NCBI RefSeq assembly: GCF_034314085.1 | Contig: NZ_JAVIWI010000001.1 | Location: 248,001-312,000, forward strand | Length of the DNA stretch: 64,000 nucleotides | Direction of reading: 5' to 3' | Source of the DNA: Undibacterium sp. 5I1 | GTDB taxonomy: Bacteria; Pseudomonadota; Gammaproteobacteria; Burkholderiales; Burkholderiaceae_D | Shown: one piece after another, positions 9,645 to 18,697 of the stretch | Position numbering within the stretch: position 1 is the first letter of the stretch | Layout of the letters: every line of letters begins with the position of its first letter | Position numbers and translations under genes: made by a program | The notes under the pieces: model-generated | Told to the model about the DNA's origin: nothing | The model's database searches: none | Seen by the model: only the letters and a program-made list of their open reading frames with translations

Positions 9645-10784
9645 ATGAATTCAAGCACAAATCCTCCCACTTCCACTCAACTTCCTCAATATCAACGCTG
9701 CATGGTCATGGCTGGCGGCGGCTTTCGTTTTGGGATTTATCTTGGTATGTATGCCGCAGCGCGTGATGCCGGGAAAACGCCTGATCTGTTATTAGCCAGT
9801 TGCGGCGCGGCGATTGCGGCGACGCTGATTCAGGCTTTACCGGATGATGGGCAGTGCAAGGCGTGGCTGAGTTCGCATGAGATGTATCAGTTCTGGGCGA
9901 GTCTGCAATCGACATCGCAAGCGGCGATTCATCGCTCTTTGATTCAGGCGATTAAGCGTAAGTTGTCCTCAAAAAATACGCCCAAGATACCGGATGTATT
10001 TCAAGATTATATGTTTGAGATACCGCCTAATTTGCCATTGCCAACTGCCAGTCCAAGTCAAACTGCTGGGGCACCAGCGGTTGCGATTATCGGCGGCAAG
10101 CTGTTATACCAACCAGAAGAAGTAGGGCAGCCGCGTGGTCATCGTAAATTATTTGAAGAAACCGTTTTTTGCGATCAGCGAACAGCCGCACTATTGCAAG
10201 GTATTCAATCGCCATTCAGCGCCCCGATATGGGGGAATCATGCGATTGCTCCACAACTGTTGATCGATGTCGATATGCCTTTGGCAGAAGCGGTGCGGAT
10301 TTCGGTATCTGACATGTTTTATTTTCGTTGTCACAGCTATCGTCGTCCGTCTACCGGGCAGATGGAACACTATATCGGTGGCGTACTCGATCTATTTCCT
10401 ATCGAGATAGCCAGGCGGCTGGCGCATGAGGTCACGATGGAATTTAAAGAGTCGTTTGATCAGACTTTTGCGATCCCTGCTTTGCGTGCGGTGTTGGGCA
10501 TTAACGGCAATCAGCGCTTACGTTATGTTCACCATCAATTTGCGGATACCTGGATTGATAGCTCAGATATCAGCATTGCACTGGCACGCGAACAGGTGCA
10601 AAAGAAGCTGGCTTTCAGGCGTAACCGGGTTAGCCTGATCATGCCGGACAGCTATGACACTTATGTGCAGTATATTGAAGCGCAGTGGCAATACGGTTAT
10701 CAACGTGCAAAAGAGGCATTCGCGAAAACCACCGCCAATTCCAAAGAGCCAATCCGCAACGCTAATCGTTACAATAGCCCGTAA
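9645..10784 (+). CDS. patatin-like phospholipase, unusual nucleophile motif
   Basis: The ATG at 9645 is preferred over a TTG 21 bp upstream. The glycine-rich oxyanion loop MAGGGFRFGIYLG sits at about residues 22-34. The nucleophile elbow reads LLASCGAAIAA with S52, so the first Gly of the usual GxSxG is replaced by Leu. The second catalytic element GGVLDLFPIE matches the Asp-containing DG[GA]-like motif. Length about 379 residues; no signal peptide. If active it would be an intracellular lipid acyl hydrolase. The fold assignment is fairly safe; activity is uncertain because of the altered elbow. Confidence 0.7.
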   Translation: MNSSTNPPTSTQLPQYQRCMVMAGGGFRFGIYLGMYAAARDAGKTPDLLLASCGAAIAATLIQALPDDGQCKAWLSSHEMYQFWASLQSTSQAAIHRSLIQAIKRKLSSKNTPKIPDVFQDYMFEIPPNLPLPTASPSQTAGAPAVAIIGGKLLYQPEEVGQPRGHRKLFEETVFCDQRTAALLQGIQSPFSAPIWGNHAIAPQLLIDVDMPLAEAVRISVSDMFYFRCHSYRRPSTGQMEHYIGGVLDLFPIEIARRLAHEVTMEFKESFDQTFAIPALRAVLGINGNQRLRYVHHQFADTWIDSSDISIALAREQVQKKLAFRRNRVSLIMPDSYDTYVQYIEAQWQYGYQRAKEAFAKTTANSKEPIRNANRYNSP

Positions 10785-10832
10785 GGGGTTTGAAATCAGG
10801 TGTAAAACCTCTAAAAGTTGTCGATTGATGCA

Positions 10833-10860
10833 CAGTTTGTTTTATAAATTGAACAAACTG
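10833..10860. other. hairpin between patatin-like gene and exported protein
   Basis: A perfect 9-bp inverted repeat, CAGTTTGTT and AACAAACTG, with a 10-nt AT loop. It lies 49 bp after the patatin-like stop and upstream of the next promoter. It could be a terminator lacking a T-run or an operator. Confidence 0.5.
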
Positions 10861-10975
10861 TTGTTAATCAAAGAGTTAATTGCCGCATGGATACAACTCT
10901 ATCCTTTTAATTTGATCTAAACTTAATTAGAATCAAAACAGCCTCGCCAGGCTTTCAATCATTACAGGAGTCGCC

Positions 10976-11377
10976 ATGAAAAAATTTGTCTCAAAGGCAG
11001 TTGTTGGTATGTTGTTGGTTTCAGGTGTTGTTTCGGTTGCGTCAGCAGCTAATGCCGCAGTCGATACCTCTGTTGATGGTATCTTTACTGCGCTGACAAG
11101 CACGAAAGATTTGCAAGCTACAGTTGATACCTTGGTAGCAAACGGCGCTGGTGCTGGTTCAGTTGTCGCTGTCGCCGCGGCTGCTGGTATTTCTTTGGAT
11201 ACAGTCAAAGATCTGACGATTTGCACTAACGATATCTCTGCAGATTCCAAAGTACTGAGCGCGACTTGCATGAAGCCACGTACTATCGCAACGGCGTATA
11301 TCGTCGGTATGAACGATCCTTTGAAATACCTGCCTGCAACAGCAGCTGGTGTTCGTAAAGATAAAACTACGAAGTAA
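10976..11377 (+). CDS. small exported protein, unknown function
   Basis: A 133-residue protein with a clear signal peptide (MKKFVSKAVVGMLLVSGVV, cleavage near ASA-ANA) and a good ribosome site (ACAGGAG) before the ATG. The mature part is Ala/Val-rich with GAGAGSVVAVAAAAGISLDT. It has two cysteines about 20 residues apart (ICTND and ATCMK) that could form a disulfide in the periplasm. Its own terminator follows. I do not recognise the family. Strong translation signals and a dedicated terminator suggest an abundant monocistronic product. Confidence 0.7.
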   Translation: MKKFVSKAVVGMLLVSGVVSVASAANAAVDTSVDGIFTALTSTKDLQATVDTLVANGAGAGSVVAVAAAAGISLDTVKDLTICTNDISADSKVLSATCMKPRTIATAYIVGMNDPLKYLPATAAGVRKDKTTK

Positions 11378-11412
11378 TTTGTTCGTATAGTTTGTATTGG
11401 GTTTGTATTAGT

Positions 11413-11449
11413 AAAAAAGCGATGCAGAAAAATCTGCATCGCTTTTTTT
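11413..11449 (+). terminator. rho-independent terminator of the exported protein gene
   Basis: The stem GCGATGCAGA/TCTGCATCGC, loop AAAA, is flanked by A6 and T7, so it can act on both strands. It lies between convergent genes and probably serves both. Confidence 0.9.
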
Positions 11450-11476
11450 ATTGCTGCTCGCCAGAAAAAAATTGGT

Positions 11477-12169
11477 TTATTGATTTGGCGTAGTCAATTT
11501 CTTATTGTCAGAAGAGGCTGGAGATTCTTTTTTATCCTCATCCTTATCGGTTTCAACCGAAGAGTCATCCATATAGCGTTCTGCTAATTTAAAAAATTTA
11601 TCGTAAAAATCACCGGTTGGTATCGTTTCGCTGGCGACTTTGACTAGAGAATCGTCACTGGCACCGAACGGCAACGATACCGAGCCCAGTGCGCCGACGC
11701 CGATGCTGGCGGAGTTGCTGCTCTTTTTGAGCGAGTAACGGTCGCGTACCGCATTGGCAAAAACGGTGGTGCTATTACTGCCTTTGCTGTCGGCGGCGCA
11801 GACTACCGTAAATTCAATCTCGGCGTGAATATCACTATCGTGTTGGAATTTTCTGCGGCCTCTGACGAAGGCGGTTTTGGATTCGCTGATGACATAACCC
11901 TGGCTGAGCAAAGCACGGCGGGCGGCTTCGCAAGCCGTTTTTTCCGATCCGGGAAAGCTATGGGTAAAGACATCGGCAGAGCCAAATTCTTCTTCTTTGA
12001 GAGCGACTTTGCTATTGCCGAGATTGCTCCCAAAACTGCCGCAGCCTGCGAGTGTCGTGACGAGTAACAATGCTGCCAGCCGAGTGATGTTGACTTGCTT
12101 ATTCAGCGAGTTAGCAGAGGAGGCAAAATGGGAAAAGGAGAAAAAGCGCATCGGTTCTATATTGTTCAA
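11477..12169 (-). CDS. DUF2242-family lipoprotein
   Basis: A 230-residue protein with lipobox LAGC (cysteine at about 43) after a hydrophobic stretch, so it is predicted to be membrane-anchored. The body matches DUF2242 proteins of Burkholderiales: CEAARRALLSQGYVI, FANAVRDRYSLKKS, SIGVGALGSVSLPFG and KVASETIPTGDFYDKFF. The function of this family is not known. The tail is acidic and Lys/Ser-rich (EDKKESPASSDNKK). The n-region before the lipobox is long (about 25 residues), so the true start may be the internal ATG six codons in. The gene is convergent with the exported protein gene. Confidence 0.75.
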   Translation of the reverse strand: MNNIEPMRFFSFSHFASSANSLNKQVNITRLAALLLVTTLAGCGSFGSNLGNSKVALKEEEFGSADVFTHSFPGSEKTACEAARRALLSQGYVISESKTAFVRGRRKFQHDSDIHAEIEFTVVCAADSKGSNSTTVFANAVRDRYSLKKSSNSASIGVGALGSVSLPFGASDDSLVKVASETIPTGDFYDKFFKLAERYMDDSSVETDKDEDKKESPASSDNKKLTTPNQ

Positions 12170-12221
12170 TTAGTTTGTTTAGTCTGGTTTGTTTGCTGAG
12201 TTTAGTCAGCAAAGGATTACG

Positions 12222-12932
12222 TTAAAAACTACCCGCAAACTGATAACGTTGGCCCGGATGCCACATCGTGACTATCGTGGCGATTTTGGTCTTTGATATT
12301 GTTTGACGGTGTAATAGCAAACATGGTTCCTTGCTGGTGATATTTAACATCGTCGCGATTTGTTTAGACGGTAACAACGCTTCAATACGGTAGCTGACAC
12401 TTTCTAAGGGCGCTACCACCATCAGATATTCATTCGGTGTCATGGTCATAAAATTTTGTTCCAGATAGTCAGGCGCAATATCCGAATTGACCCAGCGGTC
12501 TTCTACCTGAATCGCAATATCATTCTCAAAATGTACGATGACCGAATGGAAAAGCGGATGTCCTATTTTTACCTTAAATTGTTGCGCCAGTATGTCACTC
12601 GCGGCCACCGCGACTAGCGCATGCAATTGGCTGCGATGCATGTGACCGCGCGCTCTGACTTCTTCCGCGATACTTTTAATCTCGACTAAGGTTGCCTGAT
12701 ATTTATGCTGCGCGACATAGGTGCCCGAACCTTGAATACGCGTCAGGATTTGTTCGCTGGTCAACTCTCGTACAGCCCGGTTGACCGTCATGCGGGATAC
12801 GCTGAACTGCTCTGCTAGCGCAGTTTCGGACGGAATCGCATCGCCTTCTTTCCATGTGCCGGACTGAATTTCTTTTAGTAAATAATCCTTGATACGCTGG
12901 AACACGGGTGCGTTTTCTTGTTGGTTTGACAC
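12222..12932 (-). CDS. hutC: HutC, histidine-utilisation repressor (GntR/UTRA family)
   Basis: An N-terminal winged helix (VFQRIKDYLLKEIQSG, then SETALAEQFSVSRMTVNRAV) is followed by the UTRA ligand-binding domain (FHSVIVHFENDIAIQVEDRW) typical of HutC. It represses hut genes until urocanate binds. The GTG at 12932 is chosen as start: AAGGA lies six bases upstream, and the first domain begins nine residues in. The longer ORF from 13004 adds a Cys/Phe-rich stretch unlike HutC. It is transcribed away from hutU, and a perfect palindrome lies between the two genes, so autoregulation is likely. Confidence 0.92.
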   Translation of the reverse strand: MSNQQENAPVFQRIKDYLLKEIQSGTWKEGDAIPSETALAEQFSVSRMTVNRAVRELTSEQILTRIQGSGTYVAQHKYQATLVEIKSIAEEVRARGHMHRSQLHALVAVAASDILAQQFKVKIGHPLFHSVIVHFENDIAIQVEDRWVNSDIAPDYLEQNFMTMTPNEYLMVVAPLESVSYRIEALLPSKQIATMLNITSKEPCLLLHRQTISKTKIATIVTMWHPGQRYQFAGSF

Positions 12933-13019
12933 AGGATTCCTTGTAACTAAGGTGGTGGCATTAAAAAAACATAAAAATATAATCTTGCACATTGTCTCAT
13001 ACAAAAATCCAGTTGCAAA

Positions 13020-13035
13020 AGTTGTATATACAACT
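13020..13035. promoter_or_regulatory. HutC-type operator palindrome
   Basis: The perfect 16-bp palindrome AGTTGTATATACAACT contains the core TGTATATACA associated with HutC binding sites. It lies 88 bp before the HutC GTG and 145 bp before the hutU ATG, where it can control both divergent promoters. Confidence 0.8.
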
Positions 13036-13179
13036 TAAACTTATTTCAAAGACTGGTCATCATCTGGTTTTTAGAAGCGCATTGAACGTATATATTGAGT
13101 TAGCTTGAGTTAGTTTAGTTAATTTGACTGAGTTTGACTTTGCGCCAGCCAACACTATCGAAATAGGACGGAATACATC

Positions 13180-14880
13180 ATGAACAACGATCCACGCTGG
13201 GACGAAAGCCGCGAAATCCGTGCACCACGCGGTGCTGAAAAAACCTGTAAAACTTGGGTAGCCGAAGCCGCTTATCGCATGCTTCAGAACAATCTGGACC
13301 CCGAGGTTGCCGAGAATCCTAAGCATTTGGTCGTGTATGGCGGGATTGGTCGTGCTGCCCGTAATTGGGCGTGTTTTGATCAGATTCTGGCCTCGCTAAA
13401 AGAGTTGGGCGAGGACGAAACCTTATTGATTCAATCTGGTAAGCCGGTCGGCGTGTTCAAAACCAATGAGGATGCGCCCAGAGTGTTGATCGCCAATTCT
13501 AATCTGGTGCCCAAGTGGGCTAACTGGGAACATTTCAATGAACTCGACCGCAAAGGTCTGTTCATGTACGGTCAGATGACAGCAGGTAGCTGGATTTATA
13601 TCGGCACTCAAGGCATCGTGCAAGGCACCTATGAAACCTTTGCCGAAGCAGGGCGTCAGCATTTTGGCGGTGACTGGGGTGGGCGCTGGATTTTGACCGC
13701 AGGTTTGGGCGGCATGGGCGGTGCGCAACCACTGGCGGCTAGCTTTGCTGGCGCTGTTTCTTTAAATATTGAGTGTCAGCAATCTAGTATCGACTTCCGC
13801 TTGCGTACCCGCTACGTCGACAAGCAAGCCAAAGATTTGGACGATGCCTTGGCACTGATCAAACATCATTGCGACCGCAAAGAGGCGGTATCAATCGCCT
13901 TGCTCGGCAATGCAGCAGAAGTCTTGCCAGAACTAGTTAGACGCGCCAAAGCTGGCGGCATGAAGCCTGATCTGGTCACCGATCAAACATCAGCGCATGA
14001 TCTGATCAATGGATATTTGCCGATAGGCTGGACGGTTGAGCAATGGAAGGCAGCACAACCAGATGCAAGCCAGCACGCAAAACTGACTGCCGATGCCGCA
14101 CAGGCTTGCGCGGTGCATGTGCAGGCCATGCTGGATTTCCATGCGATGGGTATTGCGACGGTGGATTACGGCAATAACATCCGTCAGGTCGCGTTTGATA
14201 CCGGCGTGAAGAATGCTTTCGATTTCCCCGGCTTTGTACCTGCCTATATCCGTCCTCTGTTCTGCGATGGCAAAGGGCCATTCCGCTGGGTCGCTTTATC
14301 GGGCGATCCGGAAGATATCCGCAAAACCGATGCCAAGATTAAAGAACTCTTCCCAGAGAATAAAGGCGTGCATAAATGGCTGGATATGGCGGGTGAGCGA
14401 ATTGCCTTCCAGGGTTTGCCAGCACGTATCTGCTGGCTAGGTCTGGGTGAGCGCCATATCGCTGGTCTGGCGTTTAACGAGATGGTTAAAAATGGCGAGT
14501 TAAAAGCACCCATCGTCATTGGACGTGACCATCTCGATACCGGTTCTGTTGCTAGCCCTAATCGCGAGACGGAATCGATGATGGACGGTACCGATGCTGT
14601 CTCCGACTGGCCTCTACTTAATGCCTTGTTAAATACCGCAGGTGGTGCGAGCTGGGTGTCCTTGCATCACGGCGGTGGCGTTGGTATGGGTTACTCACAA
14701 CATTCCGGCATGGTGATTGTGGCGGATGGCACGGATGCAGCAGCAAAACGTCTGGCGCGCGTCTTGGTCAACGATTGTGGTTCCGGCGTGATGCGTCATG
14801 CGGATGCTGGTTATCCGCAAGCGGTTGCCTGCGCTGAGCGTAATGGCTTGAATTTACCCATGATTAATAACTCAAAGTAA
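13180..14880 (+). CDS. hutU: urocanate hydratase HutU
   Basis: The 566-residue enzyme converts urocanate to imidazolonepropionate, step two of histidine degradation, using tightly bound NAD+. Recognisable family segments are [20 protein letters not shown], the glycine-rich [14 protein letters not shown] that contacts NAD+, [19 protein letters not shown] and [16 protein letters not shown]. Length is normal for the family (about 555-565). AGGACGG precedes the ATG. It is the first gene of the plus-strand hut set, but a 344-bp gap with repeat R2 separates it from hutH. Confidence 0.98.
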   Translation: MNNDPRWDESREIRAPRGAEKTCKTWVAEAAYRMLQNNLDPEVAENPKHLVVYGGIGRAARNWACFDQILASLKELGEDETLLIQSGKPVGVFKTNEDAPRVLIANSNLVPKWANWEHFNELDRKGLFMYGQMTAGSWIYIGTQGIVQGTYETFAEAGRQHFGGDWGGRWILTAGLGGMGGAQPLAASFAGAVSLNIECQQSSIDFRLRTRYVDKQAKDLDDALALIKHHCDRKEAVSIALLGNAAEVLPELVRRAKAGGMKPDLVTDQTSAHDLINGYLPIGWTVEQWKAAQPDASQHAKLTADAAQACAVHVQAMLDFHAMGIATVDYGNNIRQVAFDTGVKNAFDFPGFVPAYIRPLFCDGKGPFRWVALSGDPEDIRKTDAKIKELFPENKGVHKWLDMAGERIAFQGLPARICWLGLGERHIAGLAFNEMVKNGELKAPIVIGRDHLDTGSVASPNRETESMMDGTDAVSDWPLLNALLNTAGGASWVSLHHGGGVGMGYSQHSGMVIVADGTDAAAKRLARVLVNDCGSGVMRHADAGYPQAVACAERNGLNLPMINNSK

Positions 14881-14962
14881 TGAGTTGAGAGAGTGAGTTG
14901 GGGCAATAAATTGACGCAGCCAACCGAGACCGTAAGTTGATAACAATGAGCAGATCAAAACT

Positions 14963-14986
14963 CCCTCTTTCGCTTGTGGGAGAGGG
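14963..14986. repeat. CCCTCT...AGAGGG hairpin, REP-like
   Basis: Short inverted repeat CCCTCT/AGAGGG around a TTCGCTTGT-type loop. A longer version of the same type is at 28282-28305. Such gagaggg motifs recur in many proteobacterial intergenic regions. Confidence 0.55.
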
Positions 14987-15017
14987 GATGATTGCCGTAG
15001 ATTTGATCGTATTAATA

Positions 15018-15099
15018 ATACTGGTGGTAAGTATATTTTAGGTGTCCAGAGAGTAATTGGACATTAAGGCATATTTGCTAGTGATTGGTGGGGAGTATA
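15018..15099 (+). repeat. 80-bp dispersed element, copy R2
   Basis: ATAC-N9-GTAT start, perfect central TGTCCA/TGGACA stem, ATTAAGGCATATTT, and GGGGAGTAT end. It lies 137 bp after the hutU stop and is co-oriented with hutU. Confidence 0.85.
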
Positions 15100-15224
15100 T
15101 TGAAATTGACTCAAAATTGAATGCTTCCGCCTCCAACGAATCAATGTTTTATCCCAGCACAATACCAAACTGCACATTTCATCACATTTCAAAACTGCCA
15201 AGAATAATTTAAATAAGGACAAAC

Positions 15225-16766
15225 ATGAATACCAATACTTTCATCATTCGCCCAGGCCAAATGAGTCTGTCCGACTTACGCGCGATCTGGCGCACGGCTT
15301 TGCCGCTGGAGTTGGATGCCAGTGCCTATGAGGCGATCAACGCGTCCTCCGCAACGATCCAGAGTATCGTCAAAAAGGGCGACGCGGCGTATGGTATCAA
15401 TACCGGATTTGGCAAACTCGCCAAGACCCGCATCCCCGATGAGCAATTAGAATTACTGCAAAAAAATCTGATACTGTCGCATTCAGTCGGCTCCGGTGAA
15501 TTGATCGCTGATGAGGTTGTGCGCTTGATTTTATTGATGAAGATCGCCAGCCTCGCGCGAGGATTTTCTGGTATCCGTGCCAGCGTCATCGATACCATGA
15601 TCGCGCTCTACAATGCTGGCATCATGCCCGCAATTCCGGTCAAAGGATCGGTCGGCGCGTCAGGTGACCTGGCGCCTTTATCGCATATGACGCTGGCCTT
15701 AATGGGCGAGGGCGAAGTGCGTGTGAAGGGACAATTAGTCTCGGCAAAACTGGCGTTAGAAAACGCCGGAATCACAGCAGTCGTGCTGGCTGCCAAAGAA
15801 GGTCTGGCGCTGATTAACGGCACCCAAGTTTCTACTGCATTGGCGCTCAATGGTTTGTTTCTCGCTGAGCGCTTGCTGGAAGCCGCAACGATTACCGGAG
15901 CATTGTCGGTCGACGCCGCCAAAGGCAGTGACGCGCCGTTTGATCCACGTATTCATGCAGTGCGCGGTCAACCTGGCCAGATCGCTACCGCAAAAATTTA
16001 TCGTGAATTGCTAGAGGGGAGCGAAATCCGCCGCTCGCATCTGGTCAACGACGAGCGTGTACAAGATCCGTATTGCCTGCGTTGCCAGCCACAAGTGATG
16101 GGCGCCTGCCTGGACATTATCAATAACGCAGCCCGTACTTTATTAATTGAAGCGAATGCCGTAACCGACAACCCGCTGGTATTTTTGGATACAGGCGAGG
16201 TCATCTCCGGCGGTAACTTCCATGCAGAGCCAGTGGCGTTCGCAGCAGATACGCTGGCTCTGGCAATTGCGGAAATCGGTTCTATTTCTGAGCGCCGCAT
16301 TGCCTTGCTGATTGATGCAAGTTTGTCAGGTTTGCCGCCATTTCTGGTGCCAAATTCCGGGCTCAATTCTGGCTTTATGATCGCGCATGTAACGGCTGCG
16401 GCGTTGGCTTCAGAGAATAAATCCCACGCCCATCCAGCCAGCGTCGATACGATCCCGACTTCAGCCAATCAGGAAGATCATGTCAGTATGGCGACCTTCG
16501 CTGGCCGACGTCTGCATGAGATGGCACACAATACTGCCACCATTGTCGGTATAGAGTTACTAGCTGCAGCGCAGGGCGTCGATTTTCATCAGCCGCTGGA
16601 GACCTCAGCGAGTCTGGCGACAGTACATCATGCGCTACGCCGCAAGGTTGCGTTTTATGACAAGGATCGCTTCTTTGCACCAGATATTGCAGCAGCAAAA
16701 CAGATGGTGCTGGATGGCGAATTGAGCGCACAATGTCAGCACTTGTACACTCATCTATATGCGTAA
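15225..16766 (+). CDS. hutH: histidine ammonia-lyase HutH
   Basis: It deaminates L-histidine to trans-urocanate, the first step of the pathway. The Ala-Ser-Gly triad that cyclises into the MIO cofactor is visible as A145-S146-G147 in [14 protein letters not shown]. Other family segments are [25 protein letters not shown] and [12 protein letters not shown]. The 513-residue length is typical. It is followed 52 bp later by hutD. Confidence 0.98.
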   Translation: MNTNTFIIRPGQMSLSDLRAIWRTALPLELDASAYEAINASSATIQSIVKKGDAAYGINTGFGKLAKTRIPDEQLELLQKNLILSHSVGSGELIADEVVRLILLMKIASLARGFSGIRASVIDTMIALYNAGIMPAIPVKGSVGASGDLAPLSHMTLALMGEGEVRVKGQLVSAKLALENAGITAVVLAAKEGLALINGTQVSTALALNGLFLAERLLEAATITGALSVDAAKGSDAPFDPRIHAVRGQPGQIATAKIYRELLEGSEIRRSHLVNDERVQDPYCLRCQPQVMGACLDIINNAARTLLIEANAVTDNPLVFLDTGEVISGGNFHAEPVAFAADTLALAIAEIGSISERRIALLIDASLSGLPPFLVPNSGLNSGFMIAHVTAAALASENKSHAHPASVDTIPTSANQEDHVSMATFAGRRLHEMAHNTATIVGIELLAAAQGVDFHQPLETSASLATVHHALRRKVAFYDKDRFFAPDIAAAKQMVLDGELSAQCQHLYTHLYA

Positions 16767-16787
16767 AGCAGCCCGTTATCCTTAAAT

Positions 16788-16813
16788 ACATAACGCCAAC
16801 ACATAACGCCAAC
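16788..16813. repeat. perfect 13-bp tandem duplication before hutD
   Basis: Two identical units of acataacgccaac are followed by a partial third unit (acatcATG) that runs into the hutD start. The duplication sits exactly where a ribosome site would be expected. Confidence 0.9.
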
Positions 16814-16818
16814 ACATC

Positions 16819-17430
16819 ATGCGTAAATGGAGCCAGCAAGACTACAAAACTATGCCCTGGAAAAACGGTGGAGGCAGCACGACTGAGCTGGCAGTTTTTC
16901 CTGAAGGCGCAAGCCTAGATCATTTTGTGTGGCGCATCAGCACCGCGCTGGTCAGCAGTAGTGGCCCGTTTTCACACTTTCCAAGGATTGACCGTACATT
17001 GGCAATTTTGTCAGGAGAGGGCTTGACCTTGCATGCCGATGAGGAGGGTACGGATACGCCCTCCAGCATCACGCTTAACCGCAGCAGCATGCCACATCAA
17101 TTTTCTGGCGAGACATCGATCCGTGCCGATTTACTTGATGGTCCAGTTTGGGATCTTAATCTGATGACACGGCGGGGTGTTTGCACCCATTTTATGCAGC
17201 GTCTGGAAGCGGGTGAACATTTTGTCGCCGCACAAAATGCGCAACAAGTATTGATTTATTGCGCAAAAGGACAGGCAGTCTTGAATAAAGTGATGGACGT
17301 CAGCGAAGCAGATTTAATTTTGCTGGAAGAAGATCATGAACACGCCGGTGTTAGATTGATCGTGCAGGCACATGAGAGTAGCGTGTTATATCTGATGCGT
17401 ATTAGTTTTTTAAATCATGCTGGGATCTAA
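16819..17430 (+). CDS. hutD: HutD family protein
   Basis: The 203-residue cupin-like protein has the HutD/Ves signature near its start (TMPWKNGGGSTTELAVFPEG), FVWRISTALVSSSGPFSHFP, and DLNLMTRRG in the C-terminal half. In pseudomonads HutD is thought to limit hut operon expression, perhaps by binding the inducer; that role is assumed here from family membership. No clear Shine-Dalgarno sequence precedes the ATG, because the upstream bases are a 13-bp duplication. hutI starts three bases after its stop, so the two are translationally close. Confidence 0.92.
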   Translation: MRKWSQQDYKTMPWKNGGGSTTELAVFPEGASLDHFVWRISTALVSSSGPFSHFPRIDRTLAILSGEGLTLHADEEGTDTPSSITLNRSSMPHQFSGETSIRADLLDGPVWDLNLMTRRGVCTHFMQRLEAGEHFVAAQNAQQVLIYCAKGQAVLNKVMDVSEADLILLEEDHEHAGVRLIVQAHESSVLYLMRISFLNHAGI

Positions 17431-17433
17431 ACC

Positions 17434-18663
17434 ATGCTGACTCTCTGGACCAATGTTCATCTGGCGACAATGCAGGATGGTTATGGCGAAATCCGCGACG
17501 CTGCAATTGTGGCGAAGGATGGCAAGATTGTCTGGCTAGGTAAACGTATCGATTTATCTGCTGATTTGCTTGCTGATTTTCAAGCGAATTCCCAAGCGAG
17601 CATGTCACACGATGGACAAGGCTGCTGGCTGACACCTGGTCTGATTGATTGTCATACCCACATCGTCTATGCAGGCAATCGCAGCGATGAATTTGAGGCG
17701 CGTTTAAACGGCGTCGCCTATGAAGATATCGCCAGACAAGGTGGCGGTATTCTTTCCACGGTGCGCGCGACCCGTGCCGCCAGTCCAGAGCAGCTAATGC
17801 AAGCCAGTTTGCCCAGAGTACGCAATTTATTAAAAGAAGGCGTCACTACACTGGAGATCAAATCGGGCTACGGTCTGGATGTTGAAACAGAGGCCAAGAT
17901 GTTGCGGGTTGCCAGACAATTCGCACAAGATTTTCCGGTACGGATCAAAACGACTTTTCTCGGAGCGCATGCTTTGCCTCCGGAATATGCAGGTCGCGCC
18001 GACGATTATCTGGATCTGGTTTGCAATCAGATGCTACCAGCGCTAGTGGCAGAAGGTCTGGTCGATGCAGTTGATGCGTTTTGTGAAAAAATTGGCTTCT
18101 CGCCAGCGCAGACTGAAAAAGTATTTCAAGCGGCACAGCGCCATGGATTGCCAGTCAAATTGCATGCCGAGCAGCTCTCAGATCAGGGCGGTACAGCACT
18201 TACGGCACGCTATCAAGGCTTGTCTGCCGATCATCTGGAATATTTATCGCAAGAGGGCATCAACGCGATGGCGCAGCATGGCACAGTCGCAGTGCTATTA
18301 CCCGGTGCTTACTACTTTTTGCGAGAAACCAAATTACCTCCGGTCGCTGGTTTGCGCGAGGCGCAGGTACCCATTGCCATTTCTACCGACTGCAATCCGG
18401 GTACCTCACCAATGACCTCTTTGTTGCTAGCAATGAATATGGCCTGCACCTTATTCCGCTTAACGCCTTTGGAGGCATTGGCAGGCGTCACCAAACATGC
18501 CGCCCGCGCTTTGGGTTTGCAAGATCAGATCGGCACCTTAGAAATTGGTAAGGCAGCAGACTTCGCATTGTGGGCGATAGACCGGCCAGGTGATCTGGCC
18601 TATGCGATCGGTGGCAATCCTTGTGTGGGGATTGTGTTTGCTGGAGAGCAGATCGTTAGTTAA
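17434..18663 (+). CDS. hutI: imidazolonepropionase HutI
   Basis: Metal-dependent amidohydrolase of 409 residues that opens imidazolone-5-propionate to N-formimino-L-glutamate, step three of histidine breakdown. The metal-binding HxH is H74/H76 in [20 protein letters not shown] further His is in [12 protein letters not shown], and the catalytic-region Asp is in [11 protein letters not shown]. The length matches the family. It is the last hut gene here. No hutG or hutF follows, so formiminoglutamate must be processed by enzymes encoded elsewhere. Confidence 0.97.
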   Translation: MLTLWTNVHLATMQDGYGEIRDAAIVAKDGKIVWLGKRIDLSADLLADFQANSQASMSHDGQGCWLTPGLIDCHTHIVYAGNRSDEFEARLNGVAYEDIARQGGGILSTVRATRAASPEQLMQASLPRVRNLLKEGVTTLEIKSGYGLDVETEAKMLRVARQFAQDFPVRIKTTFLGAHALPPEYAGRADDYLDLVCNQMLPALVAEGLVDAVDAFCEKIGFSPAQTEKVFQAAQRHGLPVKLHAEQLSDQGGTALTARYQGLSADHLEYLSQEGINAMAQHGTVAVLLPGAYYFLRETKLPPVAGLREAQVPIAISTDCNPGTSPMTSLLLAMNMACTLFRLTPLEALAGVTKHAARALGLQDQIGTLEIGKAADFALWAIDRPGDLAYAIGGNPCVGIVFAGEQIVS

Positions 18664-18697
18664 ACTATGGCATTAGATTCAATTTAAAGGAACGACC

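Larger units (their letters stand above)
14881..15224. other. hutU-hutH intergenic region
   Basis: It contains a CCCTCT/AGAGGG hairpin (14963-14986) and the 80-bp element R2 (15018-15099), then 125 bp before hutH. No TGTATATACA-type operator is visible here. hutH expression therefore depends on read-through or on an unmarked promoter. Confidence 0.6.
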
